A DNA stretch of 64,000 nucleotides, taken from contig JABCZF010000002.1 of assembly GCA_013289825.1 (NCBI GenBank), positions 124,001-188,000 of the forward strand. The letters run 5' to 3'. The DNA comes from Acidobacteriota bacterium. GTDB lineage: Bacteria; Acidobacteriota; Terriglobia; Acidiferrales; UBA7541. Below, piece after piece: positions 47,198 through 56,507 of this stretch. The notes below the pieces were generated by a model. It was given only the letters and a program-made list of their open reading frames with translations, was not told the DNA's origin and ran no database searches. How positions within the stretch are numbered: position 1 is the first letter of the stretch; every line of letters begins with the position of its first letter. A program made the translations under genes and the position numbers.

Positions 47198-48886
47198 ATG
47201 AGCACGACGCTTTCCGGAACCGTAGCCGACAGTTCTTTCTCCAAAGGTCCCTTTCGCGCTGCGCGAGGCACGACGCTTTCCTCGAAAGGGTGGCAGCAGG
47301 AGGCCGCCCTGCGCATGTTGATGAACAATCTGGATCCGGAGGTTGCCGAGAAGCCGGAAGATTTGGTGGTGTATGGCGGTACCGGCAAAGCGGCGCGCAA
47401 CTGGGAATGTTTTCACGCTATTGTGCGGTCGCTCAAAGCGCTCGAGTCCGACGAAACGCTTTTAGTGCAGTCGGGCAAGCCGGTCGCCGTTTTCCGAACG
47501 CACGAATATGCGCCGCGCGTCCTTCTCTGCAATTCCAATTTGACCGGCCACTGGAACAATTGGGAAAGCTTCCACGAGCTCGACCGCGCCGGGCTTATGA
47601 TGTACGGCCAGATGACCGCGGGTAGTTGGATCTATATCGGCACGCAGGGAATTTTGCAGGGGACCTACGAAACATTTGCCGCCGCGGCGCGAAAACATTT
47701 TGGCGGTGACCTGGCGGGCAGACTGGTTGTGACCGGCGGCATGGGCGGCATGGGTGGCGCGCAGCCGCTTGCCGCGACGATGAACGGCGCGGCGTTTCTG
47801 GGCATCGACGTCGACCCGGAACGCATTAAGCGGCGGGTGAAGGGCGGCTACTGCGATATCCTGGTGACGAACCTCGACGAGGCGCTGCGTATCCTGAAAA
47901 ATGCGGTCCGCAAGCGAGAAGCTGCTTCGGTCGGGTTGGTGGGTAACTGCGCCGACCTGATTCCGGAACTGGCGAAACGCGGCGTCGTGCCGGATCTTTT
48001 GACGGACCAGACCAGCGCGCACGACCCTATTGGCGGCTATGTGCCGAATGGCATGTCGCTCGAAGCCGCGCTGGAGCTCCGCAAAACAGATCCGCAGGAG
48101 TATCGGAAGCACGCGCTAGCCGCGATGGCGCAGCATGTCCAGGGCATGCTCGATTTGCAGAAGCTCGGTGCGGTCACGTTTGACTACGGCAACAACATTC
48201 GAACGTTTGCCTTCGAACACGGCGTCAAGAATGCCTACGACTTTCCGGGATTTGTGCCGGCCTACATCCGGCCACTTTTTTGCGAAGGTAAAGGGCCGTT
48301 CCGCTGGGCGGCGCTTTCCGGCGAGGCCTCGGACATCGCCAGGACAGACCAACTTGTTCTCGAAATGTTTCCGCACGACCAGCACCTCACCCGCTGGATC
48401 AAGCTGGCTCAGAAACGCGTGAAGTTTCAGGGACTGCCGTCGCGGATTTGCTGGCTGGGCTATGGGGAACGCGACAAATTCGGCCTGGCGCTGAACGAAC
48501 TGGTCGCGCGCGGAGAAGTGAAAGCACCGGTAGTGATGGGACGCGACCATCTCGATTGCGGCTCGGTCTCCTCCCCATATCGCGAAACGGAATCGATGCT
48601 CGACGGTTCCGATGCGGTTGCTGATTGGCCGCTGCTCAATGCGCTCGTGAACACCGCAAGCGGCGCGTCCTGGGTTTCTATTCACAATGGCGGCGGTGTG
48701 GGGATCGGCTATTCGCAACACGCCGGGCAAGTCACGGTGGCCGACGGCACAAAGGAAATGGCCGCGCGCATCGAACGCGTGTTGACCAATGACCCCGGCA
48801 TGGGCGTGGTGCGCCATGTGGATGCCGGCTACCCTGAGGCCATGGCATTTGCGAAAAAGGCCGGCGTCAAAATCCCCATGTCGTAG
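47198..48886 (+). CDS. hutU: Urocanate hydratase
   Basis: Cytoplasmic NAD-dependent enzyme, second step of histidine degradation (urocanate to imidazolonepropionate). The 562-residue product shows [75 protein letters not shown] (the NAD-binding loop) and [12 protein letters not shown]-like [20 protein letters not shown], all near-invariant in the family. GGAG precedes the ATG. hutH (histidine ammonia-lyase) is not in the window. The NmrA-like gene, hutI and ftcD follow on the same strand. Confidence 0.96.
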   Translation: MSTTLSGTVADSSFSKGPFRAARGTTLSSKGWQQEAALRMLMNNLDPEVAEKPEDLVVYGGTGKAARNWECFHAIVRSLKALESDETLLVQSGKPVAVFRTHEYAPRVLLCNSNLTGHWNNWESFHELDRAGLMMYGQMTAGSWIYIGTQGILQGTYETFAAAARKHFGGDLAGRLVVTGGMGGMGGAQPLAATMNGAAFLGIDVDPERIKRRVKGGYCDILVTNLDEALRILKNAVRKREAASVGLVGNCADLIPELAKRGVVPDLLTDQTSAHDPIGGYVPNGMSLEAALELRKTDPQEYRKHALAAMAQHVQGMLDLQKLGAVTFDYGNNIRTFAFEHGVKNAYDFPGFVPAYIRPLFCEGKGPFRWAALSGEASDIARTDQLVLEMFPHDQHLTRWIKLAQKRVKFQGLPSRICWLGYGERDKFGLALNELVARGEVKAPVVMGRDHLDCGSVSSPYRETESMLDGSDAVADWPLLNALVNTASGASWVSIHNGGGVGIGYSQHAGQVTVADGTKEMAARIERVLTNDPGMGVVRHVDAGYPEAMAFAKKAGVKIPMS

Positions 48887-48943
48887 AGAGTATCTTCCCC
48901 TCTCGGCCCCGCATCGCAAGTGCAGGGATGAACAGGAGGAAAC

Positions 48944-49846
48944 ATGTACGTGGTATTGGGAGCCGCGGGAAATACTGGAAGTGTCGTCGCCAAAGCTCTC
49001 TTGGATGGGAGCCAAAAAGTGCGAGTCGTGGGCCGCAGCAAGGAGCGTCTCGCGAGATTCGAGATTCTCGGCGCGGAAGCTTTTGCGGCCAATCTCATGG
49101 ATTCCGGAGCTCTGACTAGAGCTTTCACCGGCGCGCGTGCCGTCTATTCCCTTTTGCCGCCCGATCATGCCAGCACGGATTACCGAGCTCAACAGGATAA
49201 AGAGACTAACTCGATCTCCAGCGCGCTCGAAGCCGCAGGCGTCACTCATGTCGTAGCCCTCAGCAGTTTTGGCGCCGATAAACCGGCGAAGACCGGCCCC
49301 GTGGCTGGACTCCACGCGATGGAAGAGAGCTTTCGACAAATCCCCAAGCTGAACGCTCTTTACCTGCGGGCCGGATATTTCATGGAAAACACCCTTCCGC
49401 AAGTCGGGATCATTAAGAGCTTTGGAATGATGGCTGGGCCGGTCCGCGCGGATCTCGCACTGCCCATGATCGCCACCAGGGACATTGGCGCGGCAGCAGC
49501 CGACGCCCTGGTCAAACTCGATTTTACCGGCCACCAGACGCGCGAATTGCTGGGGCACAAAGATCTTACGTACTCACAAATGGCCAAGATCATAGGAGCA
49601 GCCATTGGAATACCGGATCTCGCCTATATTCAGCTGCCCACCGAACAGGTCCTTCAAGCGATGACCCAGATGGGCTTCTCCAAGAATATGGCGACGCTGA
49701 TGGGCGAAATGTCGGACGCGTTGAATAGCGGGTACATGCACGCGCTTGAGCCCCGCTCCCAAGCAAACACAACGCCCACGCTCGTCGAGGAATTTGTGCA
49801 CAACGTATTTGTTCCCGCCTATAAAGGGCAAGCCACGAGCGCTTGA
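48944..49846 (+). CDS. NmrA-like NAD(P)-binding protein
   Basis: Atypical short-chain dehydrogenase of 300 residues, with AGGAGG before the ATG. The N-terminal nucleotide motif is VVLGAAGNTGSVVAKALL, followed by VRVVGRSKERL. The family active-site Tyr/Lys pair is not evident; the text LYLRAGYFMENTLPQVGIIK and ATRDIGAAAADAL is typical of NmrA/QorB-type redox sensors or quinone reductases. It sits between hutU and hutI on the same strand with short gaps, so it may be co-transcribed. A direct role in histidine breakdown is not established. Confidence 0.85.
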   Translation: MYVVLGAAGNTGSVVAKALLDGSQKVRVVGRSKERLARFEILGAEAFAANLMDSGALTRAFTGARAVYSLLPPDHASTDYRAQQDKETNSISSALEAAGVTHVVALSSFGADKPAKTGPVAGLHAMEESFRQIPKLNALYLRAGYFMENTLPQVGIIKSFGMMAGPVRADLALPMIATRDIGAAAADALVKLDFTGHQTRELLGHKDLTYSQMAKIIGAAIGIPDLAYIQLPTEQVLQAMTQMGFSKNMATLMGEMSDALNSGYMHALEPRSQANTTPTLVEEFVHNVFVPAYKGQATSA

Positions 49847-49979
49847 AGTGATGGGCCAGACATTTTGTCTCTCCAGTTTTTGCCCGCTTTAGGAAGCCAA
49901 TCGCTCTCTAATGCGCGGAGGTTTGCGCTGCATCTCCGGCTGTGCAGGATGGTCCTGCCTCCGGCATAATACCCGAGAC

Positions 49980-51257
49980 TTGCCGACCTCTTTGCTCATC
50001 ACTGGCGCTTCACAACTCTTGACGCTCGGCGGCTGCGACCCTCGGCGCGGCGCGGCGCTGGCCCACCTCGGAATCATCCAAGACGGAGCCCTGCTGGTCG
50101 GCGACGGTCTGATTCGGGCGCTCGGAACTCGCCGAACGCTTGAGGCCCTTCCGGAAGCGCGGGGGGCAAAGATCTTGGACCTCGGCGGCCGCGTCGCACT
50201 GCCGGGGTTCGTCGATTCGCATACTCACCTGATCCATGCTGCCAGCCGCGCGGAAGAGTATGAGATGAAAATCGCCGGCCGAAGCTACGAAGAGATAGCC
50301 CGCAAGGGCGGCGGCATCCTGAACTCCGTCAAAAAACTGCGCGCCGCCACATCGGAGGCCCTGAAACGGCGCGCGCGCCAGGCGCTCGCGCAATTCGCCG
50401 CTTATGGTACGACAACGATCGAGGCAAAAAGCGGCTACGGCCTGGATGTAGCGAGCGAATTGAAAATTCTGCGGCTCCACAAGGAACTTGCCGCGGATCA
50501 GCCTCTGGACATCGTTTCGACGTTTCTCGGCGCGCATATCGTTCCTCGGGAGTATCGCGAATCGCCTACAGGAGCGAAAAGGTACATCCGGCTGCTCACT
50601 GAAAAACTCATTCCCGAGGTGGCGCAAGCGAAACTCGCGGAGTACTGCGACGTCTTCTGCGACCGAGGGGCCTTTACCAGAGAGCAAGCCAAGCAAATCC
50701 TCGAAGCAGGTAAACGCCACGGCCTAGCGCCGAGGCTGCACGCGGAACAGCTTACGCGCCGAGGCGCCGCGCAACTGGCGGTCGAACTTGGCGCGGCCAG
50801 TTGCGACCATCTAGAGCAAGTCAATTCCAGCGACATCGCGGCGCTAGCCAAGTCCGAGACCGTTGCGACACTTCTGCCGGGCTGCGATTTCCATCTCGGC
50901 CTCGAGCATTACGCCCCAGCCCGCAAGCTGATCGATAGCGGCGCAATCGTTGCGCTGGCGACGGACTACAATCCCGGTACCAGCCCGACCGTAAGCATGC
51001 CCATGATCCTCTCGCTTGCTTGTACGCAACTCCGGATGACTCCTGCCGAAGCCATCACCGCCGCGACTATTAATGCGGCCTATGCCCTTGGCCGCGAGAG
51101 GCACATCGGCTCGCTCGGGGTTGGCAAATTCGCGGACCTCGCCGTCTTCGAAGTGGCCGATTACCGAGAAATTCCTTATTATTTTGGGATGAACACCTGC
51201 TGGTTGACGATAAAGCGGGGTGTCGTGGTCCATGCCGCCAACAAAACCGCACACTGA
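49980..51257 (+). CDS. hutI: Imidazolonepropionase
   Basis: Metal-dependent amidohydrolase, third step of histidine degradation (imidazolonepropionate to formiminoglutamate). The barrel motifs are VDSHTHLIHAASRAEEYEMK with the HxH metal pair, TTIEAKSGYGLD, RLHAEQLT and ATDYNPGTSPTVSMPMILSL. TTG at 49980 (about 425 residues) is preferred because the upstream 23 codons have no coding character; no strong ribosome-binding site is visible for either choice. The 3' end overlaps the start of a small membrane-protein gene. Confidence 0.92.
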   Translation: MPTSLLITGASQLLTLGGCDPRRGAALAHLGIIQDGALLVGDGLIRALGTRRTLEALPEARGAKILDLGGRVALPGFVDSHTHLIHAASRAEEYEMKIAGRSYEEIARKGGGILNSVKKLRAATSEALKRRARQALAQFAAYGTTTIEAKSGYGLDVASELKILRLHKELAADQPLDIVSTFLGAHIVPREYRESPTGAKRYIRLLTEKLIPEVAQAKLAEYCDVFCDRGAFTREQAKQILEAGKRHGLAPRLHAEQLTRRGAAQLAVELGAASCDHLEQVNSSDIAALAKSETVATLLPGCDFHLGLEHYAPARKLIDSGAIVALATDYNPGTSPTVSMPMILSLACTQLRMTPAEAITAATINAAYALGRERHIGSLGVGKFADLAVFEVADYREIPYYFGMNTCWLTIKRGVVVHAANKTAH

Positions 51258-51648
51258 CGCGCACAAGAAACCGCTCAAAAAGATAAAAATCCTGCAAGTA
51301 AAGAGGACGGAGCAGGAGTCTTTGCTGTTGGAGCACTTTTATCCCCTTTTGGGAATCCTCTTTGTCGTCGCCCTGTTCATTCTGACGGCGTTCGGCCTGC
51401 GCTGGGACGAGTCCGCCGTAGTTGGCCTCTGGATCGTGGGCGTTATCTTTTTTTTGCGGCAGCTGGTGCGCTTCCTGAGGGGCGCCCCAGTTCCCAAAAA
51501 GGAAGAGAAAAAGCCATTGGCGTCCTTGCCATCACAGAAGTACACTCCGCCAGCGCTACCCCGAGTGAGCAAAGGTTTCCGTGCAATGCCGCCAGAGGGT
51601 GACAAAAGATATCCTCCGCCGAGCCCCTTTATTAAGCCTCCAAAATAA
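51232..51648 (+). CDS. Small membrane protein of unknown function
   Basis: A 138-residue protein whose ATG at 51232 lies inside the hutI 3' end (26-base overlap). A basic N terminus precedes two transmembrane helices, YPLLGILFVVALFILTAFGL and SAVVGLWIVGVIFFLRQLV. The C-terminal tail is Pro- and Lys-rich (PVPKKEEKKPLAS, KRYPPPSPFIKPP) and probably cytoplasmic. No family is recognised. Its position between hutI and ftcD suggests co-transcription, but a functional link is unknown. Confidence 0.65.
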   Translation: MPPTKPHTDAHKKPLKKIKILQVKRTEQESLLLEHFYPLLGILFVVALFILTAFGLRWDESAVVGLWIVGVIFFLRQLVRFLRGAPVPKKEEKKPLASLPSQKYTPPALPRVSKGFRAMPPEGDKRYPPPSPFIKPPK

Positions 51649-51759
51649 TCCTTCGACAGGCTGTTCGACAGCGGCAGGACCTCTTGCTGCGCGCCATTGG
51701 CTCTCGGGGCACAAAATCTCCTATGATGGTGTGGTGAGAGGCGAGGGACACCTTTAGGG

Positions 51760-53298
51760 ATGAAACGACTGATTGAATGCGTACCGAATTTTTCCGAGGG
51801 ACGAGATCCCGCGAAGGTTGATGCTATCGTCTCCGCAATGAGCACCGTCCCGGGCGTCTATGTCCTCGATCGCGAGATGGACGCCGACCACCATCGCAGC
51901 GTGATCACCCTGGCGGGCGAGCCGGAGGCCGTCTCGGAAGCGGCCCTGCGCGGCATCGGCAAGGCCAAAGAACTCATCGATCTTACGAAACACAGCGGAG
52001 CGCACCCGCGCGTGGGCGCGACCGACGTTGTTCCGTTTATTCCCATCGAAGGTGTAACCATCGAAGATTGCGTCGCTCTGGCCCACCGCACCGGCCACGA
52101 GATTTGGGCGCGCTACAGAATCCCGGTGTTTTTCTACGAAGCTGCAGCGAGGCGAGCTGACCGCGTCAATCTGGAAAATGTGCGTCGCGGCCAGTTTGAA
52201 GGCTTGCGCCAGGAAATGAAGCACAATCACGACCGCCAGCCCGACGTTGGCGAGCCCAAGCTGCACCCTACAGCGGGAGTCACCGTGGTAGGTGCGCGCA
52301 AATTTCTGATTGCCTACAACGTCAATCTCAACACCTCGGATGTCGCCATCGCCAACAAAATCGCGAAAGCCATTCGCTTCTCCTCCGGCGGCCTCCGCTA
52401 CGTCAAATCCATGGGCGTGGAGCTGAAAGCGCGCAACCTCGCGCAAGTCTCCATCAACCTCACCGACTTCGAGCAAACTCCGATGCACCGCGTCTACGAG
52501 ATGGTCAAGCGCGAAGCCGAACGCTATGGCGCGGCACCTGTCGGCAGCGAAATTGTCGGCCTTATCCCCAAGAAAGCAATCGAAATGGCCGCTGATTTTT
52601 TCTTGCAACTGGAAAACTTCTCTCCTGCGCAGGTGTTTGAAAACAAGTTGGCCGATGCCCTTGGCGGAGCCCCGCCGGAAGCCCGCAAGGACGGCAAACT
52701 GGCCAACTTGGCGCGTCCATTTCTGGAAGCCGTGGCCGCGCCGACAGCGACGCCCGGGGGCGGCAGCGTTTCAGCTCTGGCGGGCGCGCTAGCGGCTTCG
52801 CTTGGACAGATGGTTGCGGGACTCTCTCGCAAAAAGAAGTCGCAAGCTGCCTACGCTGACAGGCTCTCGGGAGAACTGGACTCCCTGCGCCGCGTCACGG
52901 ACGAACTCGCGGAAGCCGTCGACCGCGACGCTGCTTCCTACGACGCCGTCATAGCCGCGTTCAAATTGCCGCAAGGCAACGCCGAGGAAGTGCAAAATCG
53001 GGAATCCTCGATGCAAGCCGCTACAAAACGGGCGTCCGACGTTCCTCTTGCAGTGGCCGAGCATACCGTTGCCCTTTTCGAACGCCTGGGACAACTGGAC
53101 GCTATCGCTGCCGCATCCATGAGGTCAGACTTAGAAGTGGCACGCTACATGGCCGCTGCGGGGGCGCGCGGAGCTTTGGCTAACGTCGAGATCAATCTCG
53201 ATGGAATTGCCGATAGCGCCTACATTGCCGAGACGCGCTCAAAAATAGCGTCGCTTCGTGAACGATTGGGGAATGCACCACCCTCGACGACCGCGTAG
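51760..53298 (+). CDS. ftcD: Bifunctional glutamate formiminotransferase / formimino-THF cyclodeaminase
   Basis: Fusion enzyme of 512 residues that moves the formimino group of formiminoglutamate to tetrahydrofolate and then deaminates it to 5,10-methenyl-THF plus ammonia. Residues 1 to about 300 are the formiminotransferase (LIECVPNFSEGRDPAKVDAI, DADHHRSVITLAGEP, SGAHPRVGATDVVPFIPI, GGLRYVKSMGVEL). Residues about 325-510 are the cyclodeaminase (AAPTATPGGGSVSALAGALA, ASLGQMVAGLSRKKK). Fused forms are typical of animals and occur in some bacteria. It links histidine breakdown to the one-carbon pool also fed by the gcv genes downstream. Confidence 0.95.
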   Translation: MKRLIECVPNFSEGRDPAKVDAIVSAMSTVPGVYVLDREMDADHHRSVITLAGEPEAVSEAALRGIGKAKELIDLTKHSGAHPRVGATDVVPFIPIEGVTIEDCVALAHRTGHEIWARYRIPVFFYEAAARRADRVNLENVRRGQFEGLRQEMKHNHDRQPDVGEPKLHPTAGVTVVGARKFLIAYNVNLNTSDVAIANKIAKAIRFSSGGLRYVKSMGVELKARNLAQVSINLTDFEQTPMHRVYEMVKREAERYGAAPVGSEIVGLIPKKAIEMAADFFLQLENFSPAQVFENKLADALGGAPPEARKDGKLANLARPFLEAVAAPTATPGGGSVSALAGALAASLGQMVAGLSRKKKSQAAYADRLSGELDSLRRVTDELAEAVDRDAASYDAVIAAFKLPQGNAEEVQNRESSMQAATKRASDVPLAVAEHTVALFERLGQLDAIAAASMRSDLEVARYMAAAGARGALANVEINLDGIADSAYIAETRSKIASLRERLGNAPPSTTA

Positions 53299-53334
53299 AA
53301 TAGATCTTTACCGGCCTTTGAAAAGGAGCACTAC

Positions 53335-54387
53335 ATGAAACTGACGGCGACTCTAAGCCCCATCCGCATGGCGTCGGCAATTTACAGATTCTTGGCTATT
53401 GGCCTCTTGGCCGTCGTGGCCCTGACGCTGCCCAAGCCGGCCGCGGCCGGCCACCTTGGCGCGGATATTATCGGAATGTTCCCCAAAGACGTCGGTGAAT
53501 TTGGCTACGCCGACTTGAAGAAAGCCCGCACTTTGAAATGGTTTCCGCAATTGCAAGAGCAGGTGCTTCCCGAACGTTTCCGGCAATTCGAAAAATTCCT
53601 CGCTTCCACCGGCAATGACCCGAACAGCCAGGTCGATGAAATCGCCTGGGCTCTCGTTGCCGAGGGGCTGACCGCGAAGACTGAGGGTGTCGGCTCGGAC
53701 GCAGTTCCTAGCGGTGAACAGATGGTGGGCGTTGCCATCGGCAACTTCAACCAGGACTCCACCGCAACCTACTTCAAGAAGCAAAAGCTGCCCACGGCAA
53801 CTATTCACGGATATACCCTTTACGCTTTTGGCACCGGAACCGGCGCCACGGACCTGTTCTTCGTCTTCATCGATGCAAGCACCGCCGCATATGGGCACAA
53901 GAGCATCCTCGAAAAAATGATTGGAGTGCGTTTCGGCGATGAGGACAGTCTCCTGCGCAACGACAAATTTTCCTCGCTAATCAATGAAGCCAACACGGGC
54001 AGCTCCGTGTGGCTGGTCACCAACCCGGCCTACACTCGCCTGGCCATCCAGCAACTCGCTCCGGAGATCTCACAGTTCCCCGAAGCGGCGAAGCTGGTGA
54101 CGCGCATGCAAAACACCATCATCAATATCGAAGCGGGAAGCGACCTCGACGCGAAAGTCCAGGCGATCTGCGGTTCAACCGATGACGCCAACACCATGGG
54201 CCAGCTGCTTCAGGCGGGGTTCCTCTACAAACGTTATCAAGCGCAAAAAGACAATCCGGATCTCGCTCAGTTGCTCGATCAGGTTCGCATCACGCCTGGC
54301 GGCGACCGAGTGACGCTGCACATGTCTCTCAGCGACGATCAAATGTCTTCGCTGATCAAGCACAATACTTTCTCTTTCAAAATGTAG
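53335..54387 (+). CDS. Secreted protein of unknown function (350 residues)
   Basis: Exported protein with AAAGGAG before the ATG and a signal peptide (FLAIGLLAVVALTLPKPAAA, cleavage near AAAG). The mature part starts HLGADIIGMFPKDVGEFGYA, then ARTLKWFPQLQEQVLPERFR, an ATDLFFVFIDASTAAYGHKS segment and a C-terminal ITPGGDRVTLHMSLSDDQMS. The order of strands with VFIDASTAAYGHKSILEKMI recalls secreted DUF3352-like proteins, but I do not claim that. It is followed by a strong hairpin and is probably the last gene of the hut group. Confidence 0.8.
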   Translation: MKLTATLSPIRMASAIYRFLAIGLLAVVALTLPKPAAAGHLGADIIGMFPKDVGEFGYADLKKARTLKWFPQLQEQVLPERFRQFEKFLASTGNDPNSQVDEIAWALVAEGLTAKTEGVGSDAVPSGEQMVGVAIGNFNQDSTATYFKKQKLPTATIHGYTLYAFGTGTGATDLFFVFIDASTAAYGHKSILEKMIGVRFGDEDSLLRNDKFSSLINEANTGSSVWLVTNPAYTRLAIQQLAPEISQFPEAAKLVTRMQNTIINIEAGSDLDAKVQAICGSTDDANTMGQLLQAGFLYKRYQAQKDNPDLAQLLDQVRITPGGDRVTLHMSLSDDQMSSLIKHNTFSFKM

Positions 54388-54411
54388 GAATCTGGATTTC
54401 GTTCGGTCTTG

Positions 54412-54465
54412 CTTCACAAAAACAAAAAGAGCCGGACACGGAAGCGCGCTCGGCTCTTCTGCTTT
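54412..54465. terminator. Bidirectional terminator hairpin
   Basis: AAGAGCCG (54427-54434) pairs perfectly with CGGCTCTT (54451-54458). On the minus strand the stem runs into TTTTTGTTTTTG, an excellent U-tract for the 54477-54914 gene; on the plus strand it is followed by CTGCTTTT, a weaker tract for the 53335-54387 gene. Confidence 0.78.
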
Positions 54466-54476
54466 TCCATAAAGAT

Positions 54477-54914
54477 CTAGGCAATGTGCGGCGCGTGGCC
54501 CAGATACTTCGTCAAGCGCGTAACCGCCAATCCCTCGTGCGCTTCGTACTGAACACGGTCAACTCCGCCTAACCCGCCCGAGCCGAGCTGATTCGCAAAG
54601 CCGGCGACCCGGTCCAGTCCCACCGCCGGCTCCCCGCCGCCTTCGTGAGCCATGGCCACTTCAATGCGATCCGGATAACGCGTAAGCGTCACGGTCAGGT
54701 GCGGATGTTCCCCGGTGAGATGTTCGAAGGCTTCTTCGCAAGCAGCGACGACGGCCTTCTCGAGCTCTCTCACAGGGTCACTTGTCAGACCAGCGGATTC
54801 TGCGAAGCAATGCGCAGCGCCGCCCACAGCGGCTGCCAGCCGCGGGTCGGCGTCAACCTGCAACTGAATGCTCTTGGCTTCAGCGCTCACTGTGGCTGCT
54901 CGCGAGCGAGACAT
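54477..54914 (-). CDS. Degenerate RsbW/SpoIIAB-like (GHKL) protein
   Basis: A 145-residue protein with the outline of an anti-sigma serine kinase: helix PVRELEKAVVAACEEAFEHL, a strand pair VTLTRYPDRIEVAMAHEG, and GSGGLGGVDRVQYEAHEGLA with VTRLTKYL at the end, which fits the G2 box and final strands of the GHKL fold. However, the N-box residue that should be Asn (E-x-x-x-N) reads as ACEEAFEH, so ATP binding or kinase activity may be lost. It overlaps the Cys-rich small gene upstream by 35 bases, indicating coupled translation. No sigma factor or anti-anti-sigma gene is adjacent. Confidence 0.6.
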   Translation of the reverse strand: MSRSRAATVSAEAKSIQLQVDADPRLAAAVGGAAHCFAESAGLTSDPVRELEKAVVAACEEAFEHLTGEHPHLTVTLTRYPDRIEVAMAHEGGGEPAVGLDRVAGFANQLGSGGLGGVDRVQYEAHEGLAVTRLTKYLGHAPHIA

Positions 54915-55062
54915 CGCAAGCTTCCCGGCATTCCGGGCAATAATACAGGCCGTCGGCGCAGAGCTTCACGTTGGTCTGCCCTTTGCAAATCGTGCAATAC
55001 TTCTCACAGTTACATTGACCTTCCGGCTTATCGCATTGAACGCAAACTACAGGAGCCTGCAT
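54880..55062 (-). CDS. Cys-rich small metal-binding protein
   Basis: A 60-residue protein with GGGAGG five bases before the ATG at 55062. It holds ten cysteines in four knuckles: CVQC (7-10), CNC (17-19), CTIC (23-26), a single Cys35, CPEC (42-45) and Cys49. This suggests one or two zinc-ribbon sites. It overlaps the degenerate RsbW-like gene by 35 bases and must be co-translated with it. The function is unknown; a partner or adaptor role for the GHKL protein is a guess from the overlap. Confidence 0.65.
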   Translation of the reverse strand: MQAPVVCVQCDKPEGQCNCEKYCTICKGQTNVKLCADGLYYCPECREACDVSLASSHSER

Positions 55063-55266
55063 AGGAGCCTCCCTCGAAACTGTACCTGACGTTGGCCGAA
55101 GCCAGCAAGCTGGACCATGGGGTAATGCCGCGTTTCCTCCATGACCTGGCCTGTCGCTTCTTGGCGCCAAGATGGTTCGGTCATCTTCGTCCGTGGCGGG
55201 CCTCCACCTCTTCTTTGACGCGTTTCGAGCTGCATGTTAGTATCAGTTTCTTCCCGGGCATACGGA

Positions 55267-56454
55267 ATGGAATCCGTCACGACTCCTTTTATCACCGAAC
55301 TTCAGAAGACGCCGCTTAACGCGGTGCACCGCCGTTTGGGCGCGAAAATGGTCAATTTCGGCGGCTGGGATATGCCCGTCGAGTACCCTGCGAGCGGCGG
55401 CCTGGTGGCAGAGCACAAGGCTGTGCGCACCGGTGTCGGTGTATTCGACGTCAGCCACATGGGAGACATCCGGATTCGCGGTGGTGGCGGCACCGGGAGC
55501 GCTCTCGCCGCGGTCCAGCACATCAGCATGAACGACGCTTCGAAGCTCTCGATCGGCCAGGCGCACTATTCGGCGATGCTCTATCCGGAAGGCACGTTTG
55601 TTGACGACGTAATCGTCCACCGTCTCGGCGAAGACGACTATTTGCTCGTGATTAACGCCGGCACGCGCGAAAAAGACGTCAGCTGGGTTCGCGAAAACAC
55701 GAAGGGTATCGACTGCCTCGTCGAAGACCTCAGCGACGCTTACACCCAACTCGCCATCCAAGGCCCTCGCGCGCTAGAGTTGTTGCAGAAACTTACCGAC
55801 GCAGATCTCGGTATCATCAAAAATTATTGGTTCACGCATGGCACCGTCTCGGGCCTAAAGAGCACGCTCATCGCACGTACCGGCTATACCGGCGAAGACG
55901 GTTTCGAGATCTACGTTCCCTCGGACGCCCGGACGAGCGAGATGGTCTGGAACAAGGTGCTGGAGGCCGGACGCGGGTTCGGTATCCTCCCCTGCGGCCT
56001 GGGCGCGCGCAATACTCTGCGACTCGAAGCCAAGATGGCTCTCTACGGCCACGAAATCAGCGACAAAATAAACGTTTGGGAAGCGGGCTTGGATCGCTAC
56101 TGCAAAATGGAAAAAGGCGACTTCATCGGCCGAGAGGCGTTACTGCGCGCGAAAGCCGCGGGTCAAACGCGTGCGCTGGTGGGCCTCGAGATGGTCGACC
56201 GGGGCATCGCACGCGATGAGTATTGCTGCTCGAACGAAAGCGGCGAAGTGATCGGCGTGGTCACCAGCGGCTCGCCTTCGCCGACGCTCTCTAAAAACAT
56301 CGCGCTCGCTTACGTCCCGCCTGCGATGACCGCTCTCGGCACGCCAATCTACGTGCAGATTCGCGCGCAGAAGTCGAAAGCCCAGGTGGTCCGGACGCCA
56401 TTCTACAAGCGGGCGAAGAAAGCTGCGGCGCCCGAAGCCGCGGCGAAGGTCTGA
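55267..56454 (+). CDS. gcvT: Aminomethyltransferase (glycine cleavage T-protein)
   Basis: T-protein of the glycine cleavage system: it takes the aminomethyl group from lipoyl-H-protein and gives 5,10-methylene-THF plus ammonia. Family text: TPLNAVHRRLGAKMVNFGGW, MPVEYPASGGLVAEHKAVRT, VFDVSHMGDI, RTGYTGEDGFEIYV, GARNTLRLEAKMALYGHE and the folate-binding C-terminal barrel. ATG at 55267 is chosen because the conserved N terminus begins ten residues later; a ribosome-binding site is not evident. It is the first of four gcv genes in order T-H-PA-PB. No glycine riboswitch was found upstream. Confidence 0.96.
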   Translation: MESVTTPFITELQKTPLNAVHRRLGAKMVNFGGWDMPVEYPASGGLVAEHKAVRTGVGVFDVSHMGDIRIRGGGGTGSALAAVQHISMNDASKLSIGQAHYSAMLYPEGTFVDDVIVHRLGEDDYLLVINAGTREKDVSWVRENTKGIDCLVEDLSDAYTQLAIQGPRALELLQKLTDADLGIIKNYWFTHGTVSGLKSTLIARTGYTGEDGFEIYVPSDARTSEMVWNKVLEAGRGFGILPCGLGARNTLRLEAKMALYGHEISDKINVWEAGLDRYCKMEKGDFIGREALLRAKAAGQTRALVGLEMVDRGIARDEYCCSNESGEVIGVVTSGSPSPTLSKNIALAYVPPAMTALGTPIYVQIRAQKSKAQVVRTPFYKRAKKAAAPEAAAKV

Positions 56455-56507
56455 GCAAAGGTAATCAGGTCGGCCCCGGCCTAACCGGGGCGGTGAGGAG
56501 TGGTCCA

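Noticed and set aside
48116-49558. 480-residue minus-strand open frame over hutU and the NmrA-like gene
   Set aside because: It is a shadow of two well-supported plus-strand genes; no domain or start signal.
55063-55266. Glycine riboswitch expected upstream of gcvT
   Set aside because: None of the conserved glycine-aptamer core was seen in the 200-base gap.
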